The notes under the pieces were generated by a model, which saw nothing but the letters and a program-made list of their open reading frames with translations, was not told the origin of the DNA and did no database searches. Below, one piece after another: positions 36,906 through 44,586 of a stretch of 64,000 nt of DNA. Position numbers and translations under genes: made by a program. Each line of letters opens with the position of its first letter. Position 1 is the stretch's first letter. The DNA comes from Bacteroidales bacterium UBA1189 (GTDB lineage: Bacteria; Bacteroidota; Bacteroidia; Bacteroidales; Bacteroidaceae): assembly GCA_002309805.1 (NCBI GenBank), contig DBYJ01000045.1, positions 19,743 through 83,742 of the forward strand, given 5' to 3'.

Positions 36906-37842
36906 ATGGCACGATGAAGTTCAGGAACTCTGGCATGAGCGTTATTTCCAGCGGACAGCTATAATTTAGTTTCTTGCCATCGACGCAGATGCTGGCGTTC
37001 TGAGCATCGAAGATAACCACCTTCTTCGTGCGGAACGGACGCACCTGCTGGTGGTTGAGCAGACGCCCCTTGAGCAGCATACGCAATCCCTGTACCATCT
37101 GCCAGAACTTTGGGCGGTAAATGACGGAGACGTCCAGCCAGCCGTTGTAGGGTACGGCGCTGGGCGTCATGCCGTAGCCGCGTGAGTTGCCCACGCAAAG
37201 GGTCATGATGGTTTCGTTCACGACTTCCTCGTTTACCTTGAAGTGCATCTTGTAGAGCTTTCGTTCAACGAAAAGCCGAATCATGCTGATGATATAGGTG
37301 GGGTTGCTCTTCCCCCAGAACTCCTTGCAGAAATCGCTGATTTCGATGGCACGCGCTCCAAGACCAATGTTGACGGCCATCAGGAAGTAGCGCTTCACCA
37401 GTTCCTCACCATTCATGAACGAGCAGTAGCCAATGTCGATGCGGCGTCGGTTACCCTTGATGATGCAGTCGATGGCCTTCTTGTATTCATCGACGCCCAG
37501 TCCCCAAAAGCTGGCAAAGTCGTTGCCCACACCGTTGGCAATAATGGCGAGGGAGATGTCGTCGAGATTCTCAACAGACGATGTCATGATGCCGTTGAGC
37601 GCCTCGTTGACAGCACGGTCGCCACCCACGATGACGATGATCTTATAGCCGTTGTCAACGAGCATCCGCGCCAGCCGTTCCACCGAGCCGTAGTCCTCCG
37701 ACTGCACGTAGTCGTATTGCACCCCGCGCTGGTCGAGCACGTTCTTTATCTGATACCATCGTCGGGATTGCTTCTTCACCCCGGCCATAGGCACATAGAT
37801 GATGCCCCAGCGTTCTGTCATTCCATTCGTATTATCGTCCAT
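36904..37842 (-). CDS. Diacylglycerol kinase catalytic-domain lipid kinase (YegS/BmrU type)
   Basis: 312-residue soluble lipid kinase of the DAGK_cat family. N-terminal YVPMAGVKKQSRRW, ATP-site region IVGGDRAVNEALNGIM (about 76-91) and IANGVGNDFASFWGL (about 104-118) are recognisable. The usual GGDGT is GGDRA here; the second motif is intact. Substrate could be diacylglycerol or another lipid. Ten nt after miaA on the same strand, so likely co-transcribed. Confidence 0.85.
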   Translation of the reverse strand: MDDNTNGMTERWGIIYVPMAGVKKQSRRWYQIKNVLDQRGVQYDYVQSEDYGSVERLARMLVDNGYKIIVIVGGDRAVNEALNGIMTSSVENLDDISLAIIANGVGNDFASFWGLGVDEYKKAIDCIIKGNRRRIDIGYCSFMNGEELVKRYFLMAVNIGLGARAIEISDFCKEFWGKSNPTYIISMIRLFVERKLYKMHFKVNEEVVNETIMTLCVGNSRGYGMTPSAVPYNGWLDVSVIYRPKFWQMVQGLRMLLKGRLLNHQQVRPFRTKKVVIFDAQNASICVDGKKLNYSCPLEITLMPEFLNFIVP

Positions 37843-37852
37843 ATCGTCTTTC

Positions 37853-37880
37853 TTAATTCCTGATTCCTAATTCCATTATT
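37853..37880. repeat. Heptanucleotide repeats spanning the end of miaA
   Basis: Plus-strand units TTAATTC, CTGATTC, CTAATTC, CATTATT. The first base is the miaA stop codon, so the last residues of MiaA (ELGIRN) are repeat-encoded. Units are the reverse complement of those in the aminotransferase gene at 249-304. Confidence 0.8.
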
Positions 37881-38776
37881 CTCTCAACCTTTTCTTCCGT
37901 GGGGAGGGCATAGTCAATCCACGTAATGGAGATGCCGCGGCGCTCCATACCCCGGAACCACGTCATCTGGCGTTTGGCAAACTGGTGGATGGCTGTTTCC
38001 AATTGAGAAACCATCTCGTCATACGTCAGTTGTCCCAGGATGTACTGCGTCAGATACTTGTATTCCAATCCGTAGTAGATAAGGTCTTCAGGGCTGATGC
38101 CTTCATTTAATAACCGTTGAACCTCGTCCACCATACCCTCGTCCAATCTTTGGCGTAGTCGTTGCGAGATGCGTTCGCGTCGCACCTCGCGGGGAATGTC
38201 AATACCCACGACAAGGCTGCGAATCTGAGGGAACTCGTCATCCTCGGCAGGGTGGGAGGCGTAGTATGCTTCAATCTCTATCCCGCGAATGGCACGCTTT
38301 ACGGTATCGACGTCTGAAGTGTTGTGGAGTTTCTTATACCTTTTTAAAATAGCCGTCAGCTCATCCAGCGACTTTCCTTCCAGCTCGCGGCGCAGCGGCT
38401 CGTTCACGGGTACTTTCACCAGCCGGAATCCCCTCAGCACAGCTTCCACATACATTCCGGTACCGCCGCAGAGCACAGGTGTTTGCCCTTTAGCCCGTAG
38501 CTGTTCATAGACAGCAAGGAAGTCGCGCTGAAACTCATAGACGTTGTACTTATATCCTGGTTCGCAGATGTCAATCAGGTACGATGGCACCTCACGTCCG
38601 TCTGCCAGCACATAGTCCGCCTTGTCCTTTCCCGTGCCCAAGTCCATACGGCGATAAACCTGTCGGCTGTCGGCGCTGATGACGCCTGTGCCCAGCTTGT
38701 CTGCCAGACGGACAGCCAAAGCAGTCTTGCCGCAGGCAGTAGGCCCAACGATGGTGATAAGGTCGAATGCTGACAT
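37853..38776 (-). CDS. miaA: tRNA dimethylallyltransferase
   Basis: Adds a dimethylallyl group to A37 of tRNAs reading UNN codons. Start taken at ATG 38776, giving MSAFDLITIVGPTACGKT with the P-loop at residues 11-18; an upstream ATG (38836) would put the promoter inside the gene. 307 residues. Other landmarks: SADSRQVYRRMDLGTGK (about 35) and the late TWFRGMERRGISITWID. The C-terminal ELGIRN comes from intergenic-type heptanucleotide repeat. Confidence 0.95.
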   Translation of the reverse strand: MSAFDLITIVGPTACGKTALAVRLADKLGTGVISADSRQVYRRMDLGTGKDKADYVLADGREVPSYLIDICEPGYKYNVYEFQRDFLAVYEQLRAKGQTPVLCGGTGMYVEAVLRGFRLVKVPVNEPLRRELEGKSLDELTAILKRYKKLHNTSDVDTVKRAIRGIEIEAYYASHPAEDDEFPQIRSLVVGIDIPREVRRERISQRLRQRLDEGMVDEVQRLLNEGISPEDLIYYGLEYKYLTQYILGQLTYDEMVSQLETAIHQFAKRQMTWFRGMERRGISITWIDYALPTEEKVERIMELGIRN

Positions 38777-38802
38777 TTTGCTTTTTTTCGGGATTCCGAT
38801 TG

Positions 38803-38810
38803 CAAATATA
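38803..38810 (-). promoter_or_regulatory. -7 box of the miaA-lipid kinase unit
   Basis: Minus strand TATATTTG, 26 nt upstream of ATG 38776. The divergent ftsE promoter is 35 bp away. Confidence 0.6.
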
Positions 38811-38844
38811 CGTGATTTTTCTTTCACTTTACACATGGAATGCT

Positions 38845-38852
38845 TATTTTTG
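38845..38852 (+). promoter_or_regulatory. -7 box of ftsE
   Basis: TATTTTTG, 19 nt before the ftsE ATG; a weak TTTC lies at the -33 distance. Confidence 0.6.
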
Positions 38853-38871
38853 CAGAAAATTATAAAATTAC

Positions 38872-39534
38872 ATGTCCCTTATCAACTATCATTCCGTCGA
38901 TATCCATCAACAGGAAGCGATTGTACTTGAGGATGTCAACCTCGAAATCGGGAGCGGCGAGTTCGTCTACCTCATTGGTCCGGTAGGCTCGGGCAAATCC
39001 AGCCTGTTGAAAACCATGTATGCCGAGCTCGACATCCACAGCGGTCAGGCCGAGGTGCTGGGTTACGACATGCTCCATATCCGCCGCAGTCAGATTCCTG
39101 CTCTCCGCAAGCGTATCGGCATTGTATTTCAGGACTTCCAGTTGCTTATTGACCGTAACGTACACGATAACCTCGACTTTGTGCTCCGCGCTACAGGGTG
39201 GCGTGAACGTGCTGCCCGCGAGCAGCGCATCGGCGAGGTGCTCCTCCAAGTGGGCATGGACACCAAGGGCTACAAGATGCCCCACGAACTCTCTGGCGGC
39301 GAGCAGCAGCGCATCGTCATCGCTCGCTCCATCCTTAACACCCCCGACATTATTCTTGCCGATGAACCCACGGGTAACCTCGATACAGAGACGGCAGCCA
39401 ACATCGTGGAGTTGCTCCGTAGCATCCGCGACATGGGCAGTACTGTCGTCATGACTACACACAACCTTGCCCTGCTTGATGCCTATCCCGCTCGCGCCTG
39501 CCGTTGCGAAAACCATCGTTTCTCTGAGTTATGA
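38872..39534 (+). CDS. ftsE: Cell-division ABC ATPase FtsE-like
   Basis: 220-residue ABC ATPase of the FtsE/LolD group. Walker [10 protein letters not shown] (about 36-44), Q loop VFQDFQLL, signature LSGGEQQRI (about 141), Walker [12 protein letters not shown]. It begins with [24 protein letters not shown], typical of Bacteroidetes FtsE, where ftsX is usually encoded elsewhere, as here. FtsEX controls peptidoglycan hydrolases at the septum. A LolD-type function is less likely but not excluded. Overlaps the glycosyltransferase gene by 4 nt. Confidence 0.85.
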   Translation: MSLINYHSVDIHQQEAIVLEDVNLEIGSGEFVYLIGPVGSGKSSLLKTMYAELDIHSGQAEVLGYDMLHIRRSQIPALRKRIGIVFQDFQLLIDRNVHDNLDFVLRATGWRERAAREQRIGEVLLQVGMDTKGYKMPHELSGGEQQRIVIARSILNTPDIILADEPTGNLDTETAANIVELLRSIRDMGSTVVMTTHNLALLDAYPARACRCENHRFSEL

Positions 39535-40754
39535 TGTTGTACTATCTCCTTGCCGCTGTCGGCTTGCTGTTTGTCATTCAGCTTCTCTATTTGTTCCTGC
39601 TCTACAATGTAGCCTTATCCCGGCCCTCCCATAGAGAGAAGGGAGACGAATCACCCCTCCTTCAGGAGGCTGAGGGGCTTCCCCGTCTATCCGTCATCAT
39701 CACTACTTCCAATCAGGATTACCTGTTGCAGAAGAACCTTCCTGCTGTGTTGGAGCAAGACTATCCCGACTTCGAGGTTGTGGTGGTTGATGACAATTCC
39801 ACGGATGAGACAGCCGACATCCTCCAGCAGTTGCAGAACCGCTATCCCCATCTGCGCACTACCTTCGTGCCACCTACCTCGCGGCGTATCAGCCATCGAA
39901 AGCTTGCTCTCACGTTGGGCATCAAGGCTGCTACGGGCGACTGGCTTGCCTTTACCGATGCCGACTGCCATCCTGCCACCAACCAATGGTTGCGCAGCTT
40001 GACAGCAGAAATCGTCAATCCTTCATCATCAACGAATAAAAACGCTGCTGAAGCCGTCATCGGCTATACCGGCTATGAGCATAGTCGTGGTCTTGCTGCC
40101 CTGCTGCGCCGTTTCGATACCCAATTTCGTGGCCTTCGTCTCCTTGGCCTCGCTGCTCACGGCAAGGCTCACATGGCCTATGGTACCAACCTGCTTTATC
40201 GGCGTAGCATCTTCTTCGATGCCAAGGGCTACTCCTCCCATTTGAATCTCGAGCGGGGCGACGACGATATCTTTGTGAACGAAAACATTCCGTCCCGCAG
40301 CATTCGTGCTGCCATTAGCCCCGATGCTGCTGTTTTCTGTACCGACACCACCCGTCGCCATTGGCGCTTGGAGCGCATGGGCCGTATAGCCACCCGCCGT
40401 CACTTGCATGGCATCCAGCGGTTTGTGCTTGGCTTCGATACCCTCTCGCGCATCTTCTATATTGTCTTGACTTTCTTCATCATCTTCCTTATTATTTATG
40501 GTTTGAATTCCCCTACTTGGAGGGCGAGGATTCCCAATCCCAAATGGCTTATTCCCGTCGGCACCTTCGCACTATGGGCCATTCGCTACGCCCTCAGCTG
40601 GATTGTCTGGAACCGCTCCGCTCGCGCTATTGGCGACACCCCCTACGGCCCTGCTATCCCCTTGCTTGAATTCCTCCATCCCTTCTGGGAGTTCGGCCTT
40701 CGCCTCCGCTATCTCTTCACCTCCAAACAGCGCTACCGCCGCAAACAAATCTGA
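39531..40754 (+). CDS. Membrane glycosyltransferase family 2
   Basis: 407-residue GT2 enzyme anchored by an N-terminal helix (about 3-24) and two C-terminal helices (about 305-330 and 345-360). GT-A motifs: SVIITTSNQDYLL (about 55), VVVDDNSTDETADIL (about 84), and TDADCH as the metal-binding DxD (about 143). Likely adds a sugar to a lipid or polysaccharide at the inner membrane; acceptor unknown. Start overlaps the ftsE stop (ATGATG, so ATG 39534 is also possible). Residues about 32-52 (SHREKGDESPLLQEAEG) look like an inserted hairpin repeat. Confidence 0.88.
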   Translation: MMLYYLLAAVGLLFVIQLLYLFLLYNVALSRPSHREKGDESPLLQEAEGLPRLSVIITTSNQDYLLQKNLPAVLEQDYPDFEVVVVDDNSTDETADILQQLQNRYPHLRTTFVPPTSRRISHRKLALTLGIKAATGDWLAFTDADCHPATNQWLRSLTAEIVNPSSSTNKNAAEAVIGYTGYEHSRGLAALLRRFDTQFRGLRLLGLAAHGKAHMAYGTNLLYRRSIFFDAKGYSSHLNLERGDDDIFVNENIPSRSIRAAISPDAAVFCTDTTRRHWRLERMGRIATRRHLHGIQRFVLGFDTLSRIFYIVLTFFIIFLIIYGLNSPTWRARIPNPKWLIPVGTFALWAIRYALSWIVWNRSARAIGDTPYGPAIPLLEFLHPFWEFGLRLRYLFTSKQRYRRKQI

Positions 40755-40800
40755 ACAGTCTATATTAATAATACGATAGACTAAACAAGGATAAAATGAG

Positions 40801-40848
40801 AGCGGGACGTTCGGTTGGAGGACGTCCCGCTGCGTTTGAGGTTTTTTC
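40801..40848 (+). terminator. Terminator after ftsE-glycosyltransferase
   Basis: Perfect AGCGGGACGT / ACGTCCCGCT stem with 11-nt loop, followed 10 nt later by a run of six T. Confidence 0.85.
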
Positions 40849-40899
40849 CATTTCATTCCAAAAGATAAAGTTTGTCAAGTGCAGTTTTTTTGCTTTTCC

Positions 40900-40931
40900 C
40901 TTGTAGTTTTTATAGGAAAGATGTATCTTTG
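40900..40931 (+). promoter_or_regulatory. Promoter of the HU-like gene
   Basis: CTTG at 40900-40903 and TATCTTTG at 40924-40931; expected transcript start near 40938, giving a leader of about 85 nt that contains the palindromes at 40959-40991. Confidence 0.75.
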
Positions 40932-40958
40932 CAAAGTCAGTTGTATGTTAGGAAAACA

Positions 40959-40991
40959 CGTTGATACACGTGTACCAACGCGTTGGTACAC
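40959..40991. promoter_or_regulatory. Three alternating 11-nt half-sites in the HU-like gene leader
   Basis: CGTTGATACAC, GTGTACCAACG and CGTTGGTACAC lie end to end. Half-sites 2 and 3 form a perfect 22-bp palindrome; 1 and 2 form one with a single mismatch. In RNA the two hairpins exclude each other. Could also be a DNA operator. Confidence 0.8.
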
Positions 40992-41021
40992 CTTAATAGT
41001 AATCTTCTAAACAATATAACA

Positions 41022-41678
41022 ATGAGAAAAACAAAGAAGGAAAAGCAAAGCGGCAGCATTGCGTATCAGATTATTACGAAGAAGGACCTTACGGGACAGG
41101 CAACTGAGTCGAACCCCGTCATTCGCGTAGCGCCTGTGCACCAGGAGACAGTCAGTACTTCAACGATGTCTGAAGAAGCTGCATTTGGTACTACGTTGAC
41201 GCCCACCGATATTGCGGCTGTACTTACGTCGCTTGGCGACTACATCGCCCGTACGCTGAAAAACGGCAAACGACTGAAGGTGGATCATGTGGGAACGTTC
41301 AACGTCTCGCTTACTTGCAGCTGGACGGACGACGAAGGCAAAGTGCACGAGCACACGTTGGACGACAACATCACCAGCGGAAACAAGGTGAGGGTGAAGA
41401 ACATCGTCTTTACGCCTGATGCCGAATTGCTGAAGGAGGTTCGCAAGGCTGTGTGCGTCAGTTCGGGCATGAAACCTTATCAAGGACCTACGGACGAGGC
41501 GATTGAAGCTAAGTTTACGGAGTGGTTCGGCACTCATCCCTCCATCACGCGCAAGGAAGTGGAATGGCTGTTCGGCTGTTCACGCCGCTATGCCCTTAAT
41601 ATCCTCAAGCGTCTCGTGGGTGAAGGACGTCTTTCTGCGGAAGGCTCAGCTCATACCCGCTACTACAAGCCCGTATAA
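41022..41678 (+). CDS. HU-like DNA-binding protein with C-terminal winged-helix-like domain
   Basis: 218 residues from ATG 41022 (the open frame continues upstream through the palindromes only via a TTG). Residues about 1-145 resemble the Bacteroidetes HU-like/IHF-like domain: SIAYQIITKKDLTG, TPTDIAAVLTSLGDYIARTL, KRLKVDHVGTFNVSL and NKVRVKNIVFTPDAELL. Residues about 158-217 (FTEWFGTHPSITRKEVEWLF then CSRRYALNILKRLVGEGRL) look like a winged helix, so this is probably a fused two-domain DNA-binding protein. A nucleoid or regulatory role is inferred. Convergent with the next gene. Confidence 0.8.
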   Translation: MRKTKKEKQSGSIAYQIITKKDLTGQATESNPVIRVAPVHQETVSTSTMSEEAAFGTTLTPTDIAAVLTSLGDYIARTLKNGKRLKVDHVGTFNVSLTCSWTDDEGKVHEHTLDDNITSGNKVRVKNIVFTPDAELLKEVRKAVCVSSGMKPYQGPTDEAIEAKFTEWFGTHPSITRKEVEWLFGCSRRYALNILKRLVGEGRLSAEGSAHTRYYKPV

Positions 41679-41697
41679 AAAAAACGAATCTGTTTTT
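41677..41697. terminator. Weak bidirectional terminator
   Basis: AAAAAC / GTTTTT arms around a 6-nt loop in the 21-nt gap between convergent stop codons. Confidence 0.45.
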
Positions 41698-41699
41698 CC

Positions 41700-44435
41700 T
41701 TATTCCTTTACCTTAGCGTCGAGGTGGTAGGTGAAAGTGAGGGCGGCATAGTGGTGGCGGTAAGCGTAGATGGTGGTGGTCTGCTGATAGGCGCTCTGTG
41801 TGGCGTAGATGCGGTCGTTATGCCCAAGGATGTCGTCGAGGTCGAGGCGCATGCGGCCTTTGCCCTTTAGGATTTTCCAGGTGACGGAGCCATCCCAGAC
41901 GAGATAGTGGCGGTTCATGGCAGCGACGGCATAGCCGCTGTTGTCGTTCTGAGTGAGGCGGGTACTGAACTCCAAATTGCCGCGTGTGACACGGGTGTTC
42001 AGGCCATACTGGTTCTGCCAGAGCGTGGTGTTCTGTGCGGGTGAGGCAGAGAAGTGCAGGCTGTTGGCATCGAGCGTGGCAAAGAGGGAGACTGAGAGCC
42101 ATTGCCACTCCAACGAGGCCGACAGGCGGTCGTAGGGATGTAGGCTATTCTGGAGGTTCAGAGTGGGCTGAGCATCGGTGGGTAGCTGCAAGAGAAAGCC
42201 ATAAGATTGGCCAAACCCCAGACGAAGGTCGTTCTGAAGGCGGATGTAATCGCCGAGTCCTTGGTCGTAGTTGATTCGAAAATTCCACGTCCGGCTGCCG
42301 CGGACGTTCTCCGGGCGGCTGGAATAGACAGCCGTCGTGGGGTTGTAGCGCAGGGAGGTACGCGTTTCGTGGTCGCTGGCTGCAAAGTCGGCAGAGAGCG
42401 ATAACGACAGCTGATGAGGCGCCCACATTGTGGAGAACATGATGCCTGCCTTGTGGGTATGTGTGTCTTTCAGATTTGGATTGCCCTCGACGATGTAGAG
42501 TGGGTCGGTGAGGTCGCGATAGGCGAGCGTCTCCATGAGGCGTGGCTGCGTGGTGGCGTAGCCGTAGGAGCCTTCAAGCCTTGTGGTCTTGGTGATTTTC
42601 CAGACCGCCCGCGTTTGGGGGTCGAGGAGTAGACGATGGCGCTGAGCGGCGGTGTCGAGCCGACCGCGCAAATAATCCTCTGCCTCGCGTTGCCAGCGGG
42701 CGGAGAAGCTGGGGAGTAGTTGGAGGGTGCCGAGATTAAGTGTTGAGTTGAGGCTGAGGCTTTGGGTGGTGGTGCGGTAACGGTCGTCGTAGCTGTTGGC
42801 GGCATCGGGGGTGCCGTTCGTCTCGAAATCCTGATGGCGTTGGTTTCGCTGGTGCTCTATCTTATAAGAAAGGTCCACAAGCCAGCGCTCTGTCAGCCAA
42901 CGTTTCCAATGGCCGCCTGCGCGTGCTGTGAGGTGTGAGGACGGGGAGAAGGAGTGCTGATTAAAAAGGTCAACAAGTCCATAGCTCAGCGAGTCAACAT
43001 GCTGGATTTCTCTTTCCGTCGATAGCTCTTCTTGGTTGTCAGAGTAGGAAAATGCGGCGTTGGCATCGAGGGCGCCTTCCTTCACGAAATGGCTCCAGGA
43101 AACTTCGGTCGAAAGGCTTGTACGGCGAATGTGTTCCAGCATGCGGGCCTGCTGCGTGAGTATGTCGATCTGTTCAGTCTGTTGAGACCTGTTGTTGGTG
43201 GTGGTGACATGTTCGGCGCGGCAGCGGAGCCAGAGGCTGTTCAATGAGTCAATGTCCCAACTGAGATTGGCGCCGAAATAGGGATTTAGCTGGTGCGATT
43301 GTTGGATGTCCTCCATGGTGGTGCGCTGGGCAGCAGTACCAGGTAGGTAGTTCAGGGTTTCGGAACGTGAGGCTCGCCACTCGCCGTCGTGGGCTAAGCC
43401 ACCGCTGAAGCTGTAGTTGCTGTTCAGTTCATGGCTGCCTGACGTGCGCTTCCATCTATGCTGATAGCCTGCGGCGGCACCTTGCTCCTGGCCATAGCCG
43501 TTGTTCTGCCGGATGCTGACGCTATTCATATAACGGCGAGCATGGTGGTCGATGTTGTTAGCATCGATAAAGATCATCGCAGGGTCAGTCTTTGAGAGGC
43601 GGTTCGTCTGAAGGTCGGCTTCGTAGTGACCTTTGGAATGGGGCTGGCTGCTGACGACAGGCTTTTGGTCATCTGGCGTCTGACCCCCAACGGTGACGTC
43701 GCCATACCAGCGGTCGAGAAAGCCGGGCTTGATGGTGAGGTCGAGCACCATGTCCTCGGTGCCATCGTCTCGCCCCGTCCTTTCGCTGAATTTCGAGGCT
43801 TTGTTGTAGGCCTTGATGTCCTTGACGGCTTCGGCGGGCAGCTGACTGACGAGGTCGTTTCCGCCGAAGAGGCTCTCGCCGTCCATAATGATGCGGATGG
43901 GTTTGCCGTTCCACGTCAGGCTGCCGTCCTCTTCGATCTCTACGCCTGGTAGCTGGCGGATGAGTTCGTCGAGACGTGCACCTTCTTGCAGGCGGAAGGC
44001 CTCAGGATGGAAGACTATGGTGTCGCCTTTGACCGAGAAGCGGCGGGCGCGGGCGTTGACCTCCACCATCTCCAGCATGTAGGGCGACATCTTCAGTTCG
44101 ATGGCGCCGACATCGATGGTGTCCTTTCGGCTGTCGCTGTAAGCAAACACCATTTTCGATTTCGGGTAGTAGCCCAGCATGGAGGCTTGCAGCGTCCCCT
44201 TGCCGTCGGCGAAGAAGAGGAAGTTTCCGATGGAGTCGGCAGCTAGAAAGTATGTGGCGGTACCATTGTCGTAACGCTGTTCGAACTTCAGCGTTGCCAG
44301 CGGGACGATCTCTTTGCTGTCGGCGTCAATGACGCGGCCGCGGACGATGTCGGCCTTAGCAGGATTTGTGCTCATGAAAAGGCACAGGAAGAGCAGGACA
44401 CGGGTGGTCCCGCGCCGGGAAAGAATCATTTTCAT
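41700..44435 (-). CDS. TonB-receptor-like outer-membrane beta-barrel protein with carboxypeptidase-like domain
   Basis: 911-residue outer-membrane protein. Signal peptide (about 1-28), then a carboxypeptidase-regulatory-like/CNA-B domain (VRGRVIDADSKEIVPLATL, about 31-115), a plug-like domain (LDELIRQLPGVEIEEDGSLTWNGKPI, about 150-235), and a long barrel made of alternating aromatic strands to the C-terminal FTYHLDAKVKE. It matches the outer-membrane beta-barrel family common in Prevotella rather than a SusC with a TonB box; no SusD is adjacent. Ligand unknown. A second Met at residue 3 is an alternative start. Confidence 0.85.
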   Translation of the reverse strand: MKMILSRRGTTRVLLFLCLFMSTNPAKADIVRGRVIDADSKEIVPLATLKFEQRYDNGTATYFLAADSIGNFLFFADGKGTLQASMLGYYPKSKMVFAYSDSRKDTIDVGAIELKMSPYMLEMVEVNARARRFSVKGDTIVFHPEAFRLQEGARLDELIRQLPGVEIEEDGSLTWNGKPIRIIMDGESLFGGNDLVSQLPAEAVKDIKAYNKASKFSERTGRDDGTEDMVLDLTIKPGFLDRWYGDVTVGGQTPDDQKPVVSSQPHSKGHYEADLQTNRLSKTDPAMIFIDANNIDHHARRYMNSVSIRQNNGYGQEQGAAAGYQHRWKRTSGSHELNSNYSFSGGLAHDGEWRASRSETLNYLPGTAAQRTTMEDIQQSHQLNPYFGANLSWDIDSLNSLWLRCRAEHVTTTNNRSQQTEQIDILTQQARMLEHIRRTSLSTEVSWSHFVKEGALDANAAFSYSDNQEELSTEREIQHVDSLSYGLVDLFNQHSFSPSSHLTARAGGHWKRWLTERWLVDLSYKIEHQRNQRHQDFETNGTPDAANSYDDRYRTTTQSLSLNSTLNLGTLQLLPSFSARWQREAEDYLRGRLDTAAQRHRLLLDPQTRAVWKITKTTRLEGSYGYATTQPRLMETLAYRDLTDPLYIVEGNPNLKDTHTHKAGIMFSTMWAPHQLSLSLSADFAASDHETRTSLRYNPTTAVYSSRPENVRGSRTWNFRINYDQGLGDYIRLQNDLRLGFGQSYGFLLQLPTDAQPTLNLQNSLHPYDRLSASLEWQWLSVSLFATLDANSLHFSASPAQNTTLWQNQYGLNTRVTRGNLEFSTRLTQNDNSGYAVAAMNRHYLVWDGSVTWKILKGKGRMRLDLDDILGHNDRIYATQSAYQQTTTIYAYRHHYAALTFTYHLDAKVKE

Positions 44436-44507
44436 AAATAAAGAGCTACTTTTTAATAACTACAAATTACATGAATTATCGATTAACTATTATGTCTATC
44501 TTTTGTG

Positions 44508-44580
44508 AAAGCGGCAGGGATTTGGCTCTTCATTAAACTGTATAACTCAAAAAACCCATGAAGAAGTTTTCCCTGTCGCT
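44508..44580 (-). other. Long imperfect hairpin after the TPR/HTH gene
   Basis: AGCGGCAGGGA (44510-44520) pairs with TCCCTGTCGCT (44570-44580) over 11 positions with one G-U, and a nested CTTCAT/ATGAAG pair lies inside. Just downstream of the TPR/HTH stop and upstream of the barrel gene on the same strand; may be a terminator or RNA-stability element. Confidence 0.4.
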
Positions 44581-44586
44581 TTCTTG

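Noticed and set aside
36904..37842. Inactive lipid kinase because GGDGT reads GGDRA
   Set aside because: The second nucleotide motif and fold landmarks are intact, and related Bacteroidetes proteins may share this variant, so loss of activity cannot be claimed.
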